From contig NZ_CP077311.1 in NCBI RefSeq assembly GCF_019048265.1, positions 2,117,001 through 2,181,000 of the forward strand: DNA of 64,000 nucleotides. The letters run 5' to 3'. The position numbers and the translations under genes are program-made. The notes beneath the pieces are model-generated. The model did no database searches, was not told the origin of the DNA, and was given only the letters and a program-made list of their open reading frames with translations. This stretch comes from Aeromonas sp. FDAARGOS 1405 (GTDB lineage: Bacteria; Pseudomonadota; Gammaproteobacteria; Enterobacterales; Aeromonadaceae). Shown here in pieces: positions 27,758 through 37,025 of this stretch (positions are counted from its first letter, which is position 1; every line of letters begins with the position of its first letter).

Positions 27758-30649
27758 CTAGGCAAGTGCGGCCAGCAGTGCGGTTTCGTCCACCTGATCC
27801 AGTTGGGCGCTCTCGAGGAAGCGCCTAGCGTAATCGCGCCAGATGCCGCTGCTGACAAACAGGGCGAACAGATCCGAGTCGATATGCTGTTCACGCACCA
27901 TGTTCTGCATGATGGCAAGAGCCTGGGAGATCGTCTTGCCAGATTTGTAGGGGCGATCACTGGCGGTCAGCGCCTCGAAAATATCGGCGATAGCCATGAT
28001 GCGGGCTGGTACGCTCATCTGTGCTCCGGTCAGCTGGCGTGGGTAACCCTTGCCATCCATCCGCTCGTGATGACCGCCGGCAATCTCTGGCACGCAGCGC
28101 AGATGACGGGGGAAGGGGAGGTGCTCCAGCATGCGTATGGTCTGGATGATGTGCTCGTTGATCTTGTAGCGCTCCTCCTCGGTGAGGGTTCCCCTGCTGA
28201 TGGCAAGGTTGTATCTCTCCCCCCGGTTGTAGAGATGGTGCGGTACCTTGACCTTGAAGCCCCAGGGATTGTGCTCGTCGAACCGATCTCCATCCGGACG
28301 AGGCACAAGGTGCCAGCACTTGTCGGCCAGCAGTGGCTCGAGGCAGGGCAACTCGGGAGACGGTTCTTTCTGACGCAGCTTGAGCTCCTCCCGGCTGATG
28401 CCGAGTCGATCGTCCAGGGTGCGCAGCCAGGTGCGGCTGGCGATGGCGTCGAGCCGTTCAATCTTCTCGGGGGCCATCCACTCGCCGCCCAGATTGCACT
28501 CGGCGATGAAGGCAAACTCCTGATCCAGTTCGGCCCAGCGCGGGGCTGCTTCTTCCCGGCAGGCACTTCTGATCTCTGATGACAGGCGGGCTGCGAGGCA
28601 CTCGATATAGACATCCCGCTTGAGTACTTCAAAACGGGTGCGGATCTCGTGGATCCGGTCGTAGAGGGTCTCCAGTTTGGTAGCCTTGTCGACCACGAAC
28701 TCCGGGGTGGTCACCTTGCCACAGTCATGTAGCCAGCTGGCGATATGGATGGCTTCCCACTCCTCCTCGTTGAGAGTGAAATCGGCAAAGGGGCCCTGTC
28801 GCTGGGCGCAGGCTGCCTCGGTCAGCATCTTGGTCAGCTCGGGCACACGTTGGCAGTGGCCGCCGGTGTAGGGGCTCTTGGCGTCGATGGCGCCGGCCAT
28901 CAGCTCGATAAAGGATTCGAGCAGCTGTTTTTGCTCCTCCAGCAGGCGCTGGTTCTCGATGGCGGAGGCCGAAGTGCCCGCCAGCGCCTCGATCAGGCTG
29001 ATGCGCGATGCCAGCTCCTGTTCGCTGCAGTGTGGCAGGATCAGCAGGAGGTAGCCGATCAGCTCCTGACGATGGTTGCAGAGCGGCTCAGCTACCAGCT
29101 GGCATAGGCCGGGAAAGGAACCCCAACTGTCCAGGTGTTGCCTCCAGGCCGCCTCATCCAGGCTGAGGGAGATGCGCTGGGAAGTGGCCAGGCCGGATAG
29201 CAATGGTTGTGGCCAGGGAACCTGCCCTAGGGGCAGTTCGGTTTGCTGCCAGCGGGCCTGGACCGGCTGCATCTTTTGCTGTTGGGCCAGGTAGAGGCAT
29301 CCCCCTTTTGCCTGTACCGCGGCGATGGTTTCATGCAGGATGCGGCTTAGCAGGGAGTCGACGCGGTGCTCTGCAGCCAGTGCTCTACCCATGTTCATGA
29401 AGTTGCCGAGGGTTTGGCGCATGCCGGACATGGTGCGCGCAAGGTCATCTATTTCCCGGATGGCTGATTCAGGAACCTGACCCTCGCCAAAGTCGAAACG
29501 CTGGATCCGCTCAGCCTCACGGGTCAGGGCCAGCAGCGGGGTAGCGGTACGGCGGGAGACCAGCCAGATCACCGGCAGCAACAACAGCAGGCTGCCCAGC
29601 GCCCATGCCACATTGACCAGCGCTTCGTTGCGTGCCTGCTGATAAAGCAGATCTGCCGAGACCAGCAGGGCGACGTAAAAAGGGGTGTCCTTGCCGAGGG
29701 GAGAGATATAGACCAGCCACTCTTGTTCTTCCCCTGTGGTCAGGGTCAGCTCCTGGGGAGTACCATCCAGCAGCACAGGCGTCCTCTCTAGCCTAGTTTT
29801 CAGCTCGGCCATGACTGGGCTGCCCAGAGCCGTGATCGCTGGCAGCCGAGTCAGCTGATCATAGGCTGGCAGATGTACAGGGTCGGCCGCCAGCAGTGTC
29901 GCGGAGCGATCGAACAACACTACCTGGCTTTGGAGCGGCAACTGCAGCTCACCAATCAAGGCCGAGAGCCCCTCGACACCGGCATCCAGCCCTATCACGG
30001 CGCGTTGGCTATGGCTGGTGACAGCCATCGTCATGCCCGGCTCCCTGGTGGTAAAAAAGAGATAGGGGGTGGTGGCGACAATCTTTGATGAACCGCGAGC
30101 CAGCCGGTACCAGTCGCGGCTGCGGGGATCGAATCGATAATCCGCCATGGCTCGCCGTGCCAAAAGTTGCAGCTGCTCGTCAAAATAGAGGAACTCTCCC
30201 CGCCCGCTACTCAGGCTCTGAACCAGCAACTGGCTGCCTTCAGGCACTGCCTGCAACGTGGCCCGGGCCCGTTCCGTGAGTTTTCGTACCAGAAAGAAAT
30301 CGCCACTCTCATAGCCGATGTAGACGGCACCATAGCTGTCGCGATTGGCCAGGATCTCTGCCAGCTGCGGCAGATACTCCAGTCGGCTTGCCAGATCGCT
30401 CATGTCGGCCAGTCGGCTGCTGGCTAGCAGGCTGAGGGACATACGGGCTGGCTGCTCGTTCAGTTGCAGAGCGAGGGCCAGCTGTTCCCGGTACTGTTTG
30501 AAGTTGTGGCGCTCATGTTCCAGCATCTGGCGAGAACCCTGCTGGAACTGCAGCAGAATCAGCAGCATGCCCAGCACACTGAACAGCAGGGTAAACAGGG
30601 TGGCAATGTGAACGTAGAAGGGCTTGCGCCCGGATCTGGCAGTGATCAT
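27758..30649 (-). CDS. Large membrane sensor with Cache-type, GAF-like and variant HD-GYP domains
   Basis: The 963-residue protein has a membrane helix at about 10-32, a periplasmic Cache-like sensor (to about 350), a second helix (ALGSLLLLLPVIWLVS), a HAMP-like region, a GAF-like part (KGGCLYLAQQQ) and a C-terminal HD domain. HD-domain residues include HDCGKVTTPEFVVDKATKLE and HHERMDGKGYP, so it probably hydrolyses c-di-GMP. Between these two motifs lie roughly 200 residues, much more than the usual ~60, so it belongs to a variant class. ATG 30649 is preferred over 30655 because AAGGA on the minus strand is too close to the latter. It is a single gene. Confidence 0.88.
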   Translation of the reverse strand: MITARSGRKPFYVHIATLFTLLFSVLGMLLILLQFQQGSRQMLEHERHNFKQYREQLALALQLNEQPARMSLSLLASSRLADMSDLASRLEYLPQLAEILANRDSYGAVYIGYESGDFFLVRKLTERARATLQAVPEGSQLLVQSLSSGRGEFLYFDEQLQLLARRAMADYRFDPRSRDWYRLARGSSKIVATTPYLFFTTREPGMTMAVTSHSQRAVIGLDAGVEGLSALIGELQLPLQSQVVLFDRSATLLAADPVHLPAYDQLTRLPAITALGSPVMAELKTRLERTPVLLDGTPQELTLTTGEEQEWLVYISPLGKDTPFYVALLVSADLLYQQARNEALVNVAWALGSLLLLLPVIWLVSRRTATPLLALTREAERIQRFDFGEGQVPESAIREIDDLARTMSGMRQTLGNFMNMGRALAAEHRVDSLLSRILHETIAAVQAKGGCLYLAQQQKMQPVQARWQQTELPLGQVPWPQPLLSGLATSQRISLSLDEAAWRQHLDSWGSFPGLCQLVAEPLCNHRQELIGYLLLILPHCSEQELASRISLIEALAGTSASAIENQRLLEEQKQLLESFIELMAGAIDAKSPYTGGHCQRVPELTKMLTEAACAQRQGPFADFTLNEEEWEAIHIASWLHDCGKVTTPEFVVDKATKLETLYDRIHEIRTRFEVLKRDVYIECLAARLSSEIRSACREEAAPRWAELDQEFAFIAECNLGGEWMAPEKIERLDAIASRTWLRTLDDRLGISREELKLRQKEPSPELPCLEPLLADKCWHLVPRPDGDRFDEHNPWGFKVKVPHHLYNRGERYNLAISRGTLTEEERYKINEHIIQTIRMLEHLPFPRHLRCVPEIAGGHHERMDGKGYPRQLTGAQMSVPARIMAIADIFEALTASDRPYKSGKTISQALAIMQNMVREQHIDSDLFALFVSSGIWRDYARRFLESAQLDQVDETALLAALA

Positions 30650-30859
30650 GGACATTTCCTTGTCACAGTGATGCTTGCGGAGACGATCTGTCAGCAGTGT
30701 GTCAATACGATAACAGAAATGACAATAATGGCCTGATATCTGTGCTTTTCCATGGTTGCCCACTGCCAGGCAGAGCTTGGCAGGATATCGTGATTCATTC
30801 AGGTATCCCGTGCTACATTGCCCCACTTGTTACTGGTCTGTAAATCAATGGAGTGACCC

Positions 30860-31849
30860 ATGTCTGCCATCCCCTATTCCGTGCTCGATCTGGTGCCTGT
30901 TGCCGAAGGTTCCGTGCCTGCCGAGTCATTTCGCCGTTCGCGGGATCTTGCCCGCCATGCCGAGGGCTGGGGTTACCAGCGCTACTGGCTGGCCGAACAC
31001 CACAACATGCCGGGCATTGCCAGTGCCGCCACCTCGGTGTTGATCGGTCATCTGGCCGAGGCCACCACCACTTTGCGGATTGGGGCGGGTGGCATCATGC
31101 TGCCGAACCACTCGCCACTGGTGATTGCCGAGCAGTTTGGCACCTTGGCTTCGCTCTATCCGGATCGCATCGATTTGGGCCTTGGTCGGGCACCCGGTAC
31201 CGATCAGCGCACCATGCGGGCGCTCAGACGCCAACGCAGCGGTGAGGTGGATGATTTCCCGGCCGATGTGCGCGAGCTGATGAGCTACTTTGGCGACGAG
31301 ATTGGCACGGTGCAGGCGGTGCCAGGTCAAGGGTTACATCTTCCCATCTGGCTGCTGGGCTCCAGCCTTTACAGCGCGCAACTGGCAGCGGCGATGGGCT
31401 TGCCGTTCGGGTTTGCCTCCCATTTCGCGCCAGCCATGTTGCTGCAGGCGTTGGATCTCTACCGCAGCCAGTATCGTCCCTCTGCTCGCTGGCCAAAGCC
31501 CCATGCGGTGGTCTGCATCAACCTGATCGCCGCCGACAGCGAGCGGGAGGCCCGCTTCCAGTTTACTACCGTGCAGCAGCAGTTCTTGCGCCTCCATCGC
31601 GGTAATGCGGGCAAGCTGCCCGCACCGGTCGTCCGGCTTGACGACGAGTGGACGCCCCGTGAGCTGATGGCGATGGAGCAGACCCTTGCCCGCTCTCTGG
31701 TGGGCGACCCTGAGCAGGTTCGTCACGGTCTCAAAGCGTTGCTGGCGGAAACCCGAGCCGATGAGCTGATGTTCAATGGCCCCATCGTTGATCATCAGGC
31801 CCGACTGCGCTCTTTCGAGATTGCCGCCGGGTTGATGCAGGATCTATAA
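30860..31849 (+). CDS. LLM-class (luciferase-like) flavin-dependent monooxygenase
   Basis: The 329-residue TIM-barrel enzyme resembles E. coli YhbW. It has [12 protein letters not shown] at the N-terminus, [59 protein letters not shown] and a C-terminal [12 protein letters not shown]. The substrate is unknown. GGAGTGACCC precedes the ATG. It diverges from the HD-GYP gene and stands alone. Confidence 0.9.
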   Translation: MSAIPYSVLDLVPVAEGSVPAESFRRSRDLARHAEGWGYQRYWLAEHHNMPGIASAATSVLIGHLAEATTTLRIGAGGIMLPNHSPLVIAEQFGTLASLYPDRIDLGLGRAPGTDQRTMRALRRQRSGEVDDFPADVRELMSYFGDEIGTVQAVPGQGLHLPIWLLGSSLYSAQLAAAMGLPFGFASHFAPAMLLQALDLYRSQYRPSARWPKPHAVVCINLIAADSEREARFQFTTVQQQFLRLHRGNAGKLPAPVVRLDDEWTPRELMAMEQTLARSLVGDPEQVRHGLKALLAETRADELMFNGPIVDHQARLRSFEIAAGLMQDL

Positions 31850-32071
31850 CTCGCCTCCCCGAATACAAAGGCGCTATCTTGCTCAAAGTGCGTCAGTCGT
31901 CCTGATGTCAGGTTATCGCAAAGGGACTGTTGGGGGACTGTAACTCAGCACTACCTTTGAACTAACGCACTGAATTAAAAGGAAAGTCAGGTTGGTGTCA
32001 GGCTGCTGTCGTGTCGCATGCAACCCTCCGGCCCCTATGCTGGCCCTGTCAATTACCACAAGGAGTTCGAG

Positions 32072-32572
32072 ATGATCGTCAGGAAGTTGAGATTGCAGCG
32101 GGGTTGGTCTCAGGATCAGTTGGCAACGTTGACTGGTTTGAGTGTCCGCACTATCCAGCGGATCGAGCAGGGGCAGCAACCCGGACTGGAATCTCTCAAG
32201 GCCCTGGCCGCCGTCTTTGAACTCGATGTGGCTCAACTGGATGGGTCAGAGCAACAGGAGCGCGAGATGAGAGGAAGTGACACTATGGGTCAGGATGCGG
32301 TGCAGGTATCGGCAGAGGAGCGGGCGGCAATGCGCTATGTGGAGGAGCTCAAGGGCTTCTATCACCATGTCGCCAGCTACGTGGTGGTGATCTGCGGGCT
32401 GTTTGTCATCAACTACCTGAGCAATCCGGAGTACATCTGGGCCTGGTGGCCAACCTTGGGGTGGGGGCTGGGACTGGCCTCCCATGCTGTTCGGGTGTTT
32501 CAGCCCTTCAAGCTGTTTGGCCCCGAGTGGGAGCGGCGCCAGATTGAGAAGCGGCTGGGGCGCAAGTTGTAA
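32072..32572 (+). CDS. XRE-type helix-turn-helix protein with a 2TM membrane domain
   Basis: The 166-residue protein begins with a short XRE-type HTH (LRLQRGWSQDQLATLTGLSVRTIQRIEQGQ, residues 4-33). A linker follows, and then a C-terminal 2TM domain with two helices (VASYVVVICGLFVINYLS and WAWWPTLGWGLGLASHAVRVF). A DNA-binding domain attached to a membrane domain suggests a membrane-tethered regulator; the 2TM module is often seen alone or in histidine kinases. ATG 32072 is chosen because AAGGAG precedes it and it starts the HTH. The target is unknown. Confidence 0.82.
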   Translation: MIVRKLRLQRGWSQDQLATLTGLSVRTIQRIEQGQQPGLESLKALAAVFELDVAQLDGSEQQEREMRGSDTMGQDAVQVSAEERAAMRYVEELKGFYHHVASYVVVICGLFVINYLSNPEYIWAWWPTLGWGLGLASHAVRVFQPFKLFGPEWERRQIEKRLGRKL

Positions 32573-32610
32573 CCTAAGCAGCCCGGAAAACAGAGAGCCT
32601 AAAAACAGCA

Positions 32611-32637
32611 AGCCCGGCAACCAGCCGGGCTTTGTTA
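32611..32637. terminator. Terminator between the HTH-2TM gene and apaH
   Basis: AGCCCGGC pairs with GCCGGGCT around AACCA, followed by TTGTTATT. The genes are convergent, so it may serve both. Confidence 0.8.
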
Positions 32638-32693
32638 TTGGAACGGGTTGTAGCCATCCGTGCGGCAGCAACCGCCAGATTGCTGCGTCCCCC

Positions 32694-33515
32694 CTAGCTG
32701 GCGTGAACCGGGCAGGGGGTGGCGATCAGGGCATCATCTTCGTAGCGCCACAGGGTGAGGCTGTTGCCCCAGACGCAGCCGGTATCGAGTGCCTTGATGT
32801 CGCTCTTGCCGGTGTTGCCCATCAGCGCCGCCCAGTGGCCGAACACCAGAATGGGGTCATCTACGTGATGCTCGCGCTGCTCGAACCAGGGACGCAGCCC
32901 CGGGGTTGACTCCTTGGGGCCCTTCTTGCATTTGAAGTCGAGTCGGCCATCGAAGTAGCAGAAGCGCATCCGGGTGAAGGTGTTGATGATGTAGCGGTAG
33001 CGGTCGATCCCGACCAGATCATCTTTCCAGCCATCGGGCTGATCGCCATACATGTTGTGCAGCAGCCAGCTGTACTGGTCACCGCGCAGCAGGCTCTCTA
33101 CCTCGCGGGCGCAGTTGCGGGCGGTGCGGACATCCCATGCGGGGGAGATCCCGGCATGCACCATCATGATGGGCAGATCCGGATGTTCGGCCAGTAGCGG
33201 GCGGTGGCGCAGCCACTCCAGCAGTTCATCCCGATCAGGGGCATCCATCAGGCTTTGCAGCTTGTCTTTCTTCTTGAGCGGTGCAACGCCATCGGCGACG
33301 GCCAGCAGGTGCAGGTCGTGGTTGCCGAGCACGGTAACGGCGCGGTTACCCAGCCCTTTGACAAAACGCAAGGTATTGAGTGAGTCCGGACCGCGGGCGA
33401 CCAGATCGCCGCAGAGCCAGAGCACGTCTTGGTCGGGATCGAACGCGGCAAGATCCAGCAGACGGCGCAAGTCGTCGTAACAGCCCTGGATGTCACCGAC
33501 AAAACAGTTCGCCAT
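32694..33515 (-). CDS. apaH: Bis(5'-nucleosyl)-tetraphosphatase, symmetrical (ApaH)
   Basis: The 273-residue metallophosphatase splits Ap4A into two ADP and removes Np4A caps from mRNA. Metal-binding motifs are visible: GDIQGCYDDL, WLCGDLVARGPDS, LGNHDLHLL and VHAGISP. It is the last gene of the lptD operon, 6 bp after apaG. Confidence 0.96.
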   Translation of the reverse strand: MANCFVGDIQGCYDDLRRLLDLAAFDPDQDVLWLCGDLVARGPDSLNTLRFVKGLGNRAVTVLGNHDLHLLAVADGVAPLKKKDKLQSLMDAPDRDELLEWLRHRPLLAEHPDLPIMMVHAGISPAWDVRTARNCAREVESLLRGDQYSWLLHNMYGDQPDGWKDDLVGIDRYRYIINTFTRMRFCYFDGRLDFKCKKGPKESTPGLRPWFEQREHHVDDPILVFGHWAALMGNTGKSDIKALDTGCVWGNSLTLWRYEDDALIATPCPVHAS

Positions 33516-33521
33516 GAAACC

Positions 33522-33884
33522 TCAGTTGATAATATTGGGGATGGCCAGCGTGAAGGGGGCGATGGACGCCTCGAACTGCTGGCCAGAGCCATCTTGCAGG
33601 GTATAGCTCCCTTCCATCACCCCGAGCGGGGTCGCCAGCGGCACGCCGCTCTGGTAGCGGTAGGTCTCACCTTCGGCAATGACGGGTTGTTCCCCGACCA
33701 CGCCCGGGCCTGCCACTTCCAGCATCTTGCCATTGGCATCGGTGATGAGCCAGCGCCGGTGCAGCAGTTGCACCGGGCCGGGTCCCAGATTCTCAATCTC
33801 GATCAGATAGTGAAACTGGTAAGGGTCTTTGGATTCCGCCACATATACGGGGTATGGGCGGATCTCGATGTGCGGGAGTGCCAC
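33522..33884 (-). CDS. apaG: ApaG protein (Co2+/Mg2+ efflux-associated)
   Basis: The 120-residue protein has a fibronectin-III-like beta fold (FHYLIEIENLGPGPVQLLHRRWLITDANG, GVPLATPLGVMEGSY). E. coli ApaG (CorD) affects cobalt resistance and magnesium efflux, but the biochemical role is unclear. It lies between rsmA and apaH, 4 bp after rsmA. Confidence 0.95.
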   Translation of the reverse strand: MALPHIEIRPYPVYVAESKDPYQFHYLIEIENLGPGPVQLLHRRWLITDANGKMLEVAGPGVVGEQPVIAEGETYRYQSGVPLATPLGVMEGSYTLQDGSGQQFEASIAPFTLAIPNIIN

Positions 33885-33888
33885 AGGA

Positions 33889-34716
33889 TCAGGCCTTTGG
33901 CTGATCTGCCAGCCAGTTGGCGATCATGACAAACTGCTCGAGGGAGAGATTCTCCGGGCGCAGGTTGCCATCGATACCAAGCTCGGTCAGCTGGGCGTCG
34001 GTGATGAAGTTGGAGAAGCTGTTGCGAATGGTCTTGCGACGTTGGCCGAAGCCCTCGGTACAGACGCGGTTCAGGCAACGGATATCCTTGGCGACTATGG
34101 TGGGATTCTTGTGCGGGATCAGGCGTACCACGGCAGAGTCCACTTTCGGCGCCGGCTTGAAGGCGCCAGGGCCCACTTCCAGCACTGGCACTACCTGGCA
34201 GTAGTACTGGGTCATCACGCTCAGGCGGCCGTAAGCCTTGCTGCCGGGACCGGCGGCCAGACGCAGAACCACTTCCTTTTGCAGCATAAAGTGCATGTCT
34301 GCAACCCGGTCGGCAAACTCGCACAGGTGGAAGATAAGCGGGGTGGAGATGTTGTAGGGCAGGTTGCCGAAGATACGCAGTGGCCCCTTGCCTTCACCCA
34401 TCAGGGTGCCGAAGTCAAAACGCATGGCATCCGCTTCGATAACGGTCAGCTTGTCCTTGAGGGTCGGGTGCTCACGCAGACGTGCCGCCAGATCCCGGTC
34501 CAGCTCGACCACGGTCATCTTGTCCATCTGGGAGGCGACCGGCTCGGTCAGCGCGGCCAGACCCGGGCCGATCTCCACCAGGTTCTGACCCGGCTGCGGA
34601 TTGATGGCGGCCACGATCTGATCGATCACGTAGCGATCGTGCAAGAAGTTCTGACCGAAACGCTTACGGGCGGTGTGGCCCATGTGCACTTTGTTGCTCT
34701 GCACCTTACTGCTCAT
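33889..34716 (-). CDS. rsmA: 16S rRNA adenine dimethyltransferase RsmA (KsgA)
   Basis: The 275-residue SAM enzyme dimethylates two adjacent adenines in the 3'-terminal loop of 16S rRNA late in 30S assembly. It has [12 protein letters not shown], the SAM motif [13 protein letters not shown] and the catalytic [10 protein letters not shown]. The start at 34716 gives the family N-terminus ([20 protein letters not shown]); it overlaps the end of pdxA by 11 bp, so translation is coupled. Confidence 0.96.
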   Translation of the reverse strand: MSSKVQSNKVHMGHTARKRFGQNFLHDRYVIDQIVAAINPQPGQNLVEIGPGLAALTEPVASQMDKMTVVELDRDLAARLREHPTLKDKLTVIEADAMRFDFGTLMGEGKGPLRIFGNLPYNISTPLIFHLCEFADRVADMHFMLQKEVVLRLAAGPGSKAYGRLSVMTQYYCQVVPVLEVGPGAFKPAPKVDSAVVRLIPHKNPTIVAKDIRCLNRVCTEGFGQRRKTIRNSFSNFITDAQLTELGIDGNLRPENLSLEQFVMIANWLADQPKA

Positions 34717-35701
34717 ATCTTTTTTTCTCTACCATCTTGATGGCGTGGTTGATCGCGGTGATCAGGCTGCCCGAGTCGGCGAGGCCCTTGCCTGCCAGAT
34801 CCAGTGCGGTGCCGTGATCCACCGAAGTGCGGATGAAGGGAAGCCCCAGGGTGATATTGACCGAACTGCCGAAGCCCTTGTATTTGAGCACTGGCAGACC
34901 CTGGTCGTGGTACATGGCGAGTACCGCATCCGCATCCTTGAGGTATTTCTCCTGGAACAGGGTGTCGGCCGGCAATGGGCCGACCAGATCGATCCCCTCC
35001 TGGCGCAGTGTGGCCAGGGCGGGTTCGATCACGTCAATCTCTTCACGTCCTAGATGGCCACCTTCCCCGGCATGAGGGTTGAGGCCGCAGACGTAAATAC
35101 GGGGTTTGGCGATGCCAAACTTGGTGGCGAGATCCTCGTTGAGGATCCGGATCACCTTGCCGAGGCGATCCTCGGTGATGGCCATCGCTACATAGGCCAG
35201 CGGAATATGGGTGGTCGCTAGTGCAACCCGCAGTCCCTCGGTTGCCAGCATCATCACCACATCGGCGGTGCCAGACTGCTGGGCAAAGAACTCGGTGTGG
35301 CCGCTGAACGAGACGCCGGCCTGGTTGATGATCCCCTTGTGCACCGGTCCGGTCACCACGGCGGCAAATTCGCCGCTGAGGTTGCCATCGCAGGCGCGTT
35401 GCAGGGTCGCCAGCACATAGGCGCCGTTGCCTTCGTTCAGCTCGCCCGGTACCACGGGGGCTCCGAGGGGGACCGGACAGACGGTCAGGGTGCCCGCCCG
35501 CTGCGGATGAGCAGGGACTCCTGCATCGTAGGGCTCAAGCTCTATGGACAGCCCCAGCAGGGCCGCCCGCTCGCGCAGCAAAGCTGGATCGGCAATGACC
35601 ACCAACTGGTGCGGCCAATCCTGCTGGGCAATCTGCAGCACCAGATCCGGGCCGATCCCGGCCGGTTCGCCCGGGGTAACGGCAAGGCGACGGCAGCTCA
35701 T
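34706..35701 (-). CDS. pdxA: 4-hydroxythreonine-4-phosphate dehydrogenase PdxA
   Basis: The 331-residue NAD-dependent enzyme of vitamin B6 synthesis has [15 protein letters not shown] at the N-terminus, [12 protein letters not shown], the metal-binding histidines of [13 protein letters not shown], and [15 protein letters not shown] with [19 protein letters not shown]. It starts on the stop codon of surA (ATGA overlap at 35699-35703). Operon lptD-surA-pdxA-rsmA-apaGH. Confidence 0.97.
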   Translation of the reverse strand: MSCRRLAVTPGEPAGIGPDLVLQIAQQDWPHQLVVIADPALLRERAALLGLSIELEPYDAGVPAHPQRAGTLTVCPVPLGAPVVPGELNEGNGAYVLATLQRACDGNLSGEFAAVVTGPVHKGIINQAGVSFSGHTEFFAQQSGTADVVMMLATEGLRVALATTHIPLAYVAMAITEDRLGKVIRILNEDLATKFGIAKPRIYVCGLNPHAGEGGHLGREEIDVIEPALATLRQEGIDLVGPLPADTLFQEKYLKDADAVLAMYHDQGLPVLKYKGFGSSVNITLGLPFIRTSVDHGTALDLAGKGLADSGSLITAINHAIKMVEKKRYEQ

Positions 35702-36999
35702 CAGCTCGCAGATCCTTCGACACGGATGTAAGCCTCATCACGCAGCTCATCCAGCCACGCCTGGGACTCTTCCACGAAGCGGCGGTTGTAGATCAGCTGA
35801 TAGGCACGCTGTTCCAGAGCCTTGTCAGTGGCATCCTGGCTGCGACGATCTTCCACTTGGACGATGTGCCAGCCGTGGCTGGTGCGGAAGGGCGCGCTGA
35901 TCTGGCCCGGTTGCAGGCGGTTAACCATGTCGCGGAACTCCGGCACATAGACGTTGGGGTCAGACCAGCCCAGTTCGCCACCCTGCACTGCAGAGCCCGG
36001 ATCTTCGGAGTACTTCTCCGCCATGCTGGCGAAGCTGGCCTTACCGCTCTTGATGTCGTGAAGAATGCCGTCCAGCATCCCCTTGGCTTTCTCTTCGCTC
36101 AGGATGATGGAAGGCTTGATCAGGATGTGACGGGCCTTCACCTCGGTCTGCATCACCTGCTGCTGGCCCTTGGTGTCGAACACCTTGACGATGTGCAGAC
36201 CGGCGCCGGAGCGCAGCGGGCCGACGATATCGCCCTTCTTGGCACCCTGTACCGCTTCGGCCATCAGGGTCGGCATCTCTTGCGGGCTCATCCAGCCCCA
36301 GTCACCCCCTTCCAGCGCCTTGGGACCGTTACTCTCGGCAATGGCCAGTTTGCGGAAGTCGGCACCTTGCTTGAGGGCGGCCAGAATGCGCTCGATCTTG
36401 CTCTTGGCTGCATCCAGCTGGGCGGCGGTCGGGTTGTCCGGCAGTGCAATCTGGATATGGCCGACGTGGTATTCGTTCTGCTGTTGACCCTGTTTCTTCA
36501 GGATCTCCACCACTTGCTTCACCTCCTGCTCGGAGATGTTGATGCGACGGCGCACCTGGTTGCGGCGTACCTCGTTCATCAGGATCTCGCGGCGCACCTC
36601 TTCCCGATACTGGGCATAGGTCATCCCTTCACGGGCGAGCTGGGCACGCAGTTGATCCAGGGTCATCTTGTTGTCGGCGGCGATGCCCTGAATAGCCTGT
36701 TCCAGCTGGGTATCGCTGATCTTCAGCCCCTGGCGATCCGCCAGTTGTAACTGAAGGCTCTCCTGGATTAGACGGTCGAGCGCCTGTTTGCGCAGAGTGG
36801 CATCGTCAGGCAGGGACTGGCCGCTCTCCTGGGCGGAGAGTTTTACCTTGTTGACCAGTGCGTCCTGTTGACTGGACAGCACTACGTCCTTGTTGACCAC
36901 GGCCAGCACCTTGTCCATCAGCTCGGGTGCAGCCAGAGCGGCCTGGCTCATGGCGCCGAACATTCCCGCGGTCAGCAGGGCAATCAGGGTCTTTTTCAT
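35701..36999 (-). CDS. surA: Periplasmic chaperone and peptidyl-prolyl isomerase SurA
   Basis: The 432-residue chaperone escorts outer-membrane proteins such as LptD to the BAM complex. A signal peptide ([23 protein letters not shown]) precedes the helical chaperone domain ([17 protein letters not shown]), and two parvulin domains follow (about 170-275 and 285-385; motifs GGDWGWMS and GGELGWSD). ATG 36999 is chosen over 37005 because GAGAG lies at proper distance only from the former. It follows lptD by 26 bp. Confidence 0.96.
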   Translation of the reverse strand: MKKTLIALLTAGMFGAMSQAALAAPELMDKVLAVVNKDVVLSSQQDALVNKVKLSAQESGQSLPDDATLRKQALDRLIQESLQLQLADRQGLKISDTQLEQAIQGIAADNKMTLDQLRAQLAREGMTYAQYREEVRREILMNEVRRNQVRRRINISEQEVKQVVEILKKQGQQQNEYHVGHIQIALPDNPTAAQLDAAKSKIERILAALKQGADFRKLAIAESNGPKALEGGDWGWMSPQEMPTLMAEAVQGAKKGDIVGPLRSGAGLHIVKVFDTKGQQQVMQTEVKARHILIKPSIILSEEKAKGMLDGILHDIKSGKASFASMAEKYSEDPGSAVQGGELGWSDPNVYVPEFRDMVNRLQPGQISAPFRTSHGWHIVQVEDRRSQDATDKALEQRAYQLIYNRRFVEESQAWLDELRDEAYIRVEGSAS

Positions 37000-37025
37000 A
37001 TCCATCTCTCAAGGCTGGACCAGCA

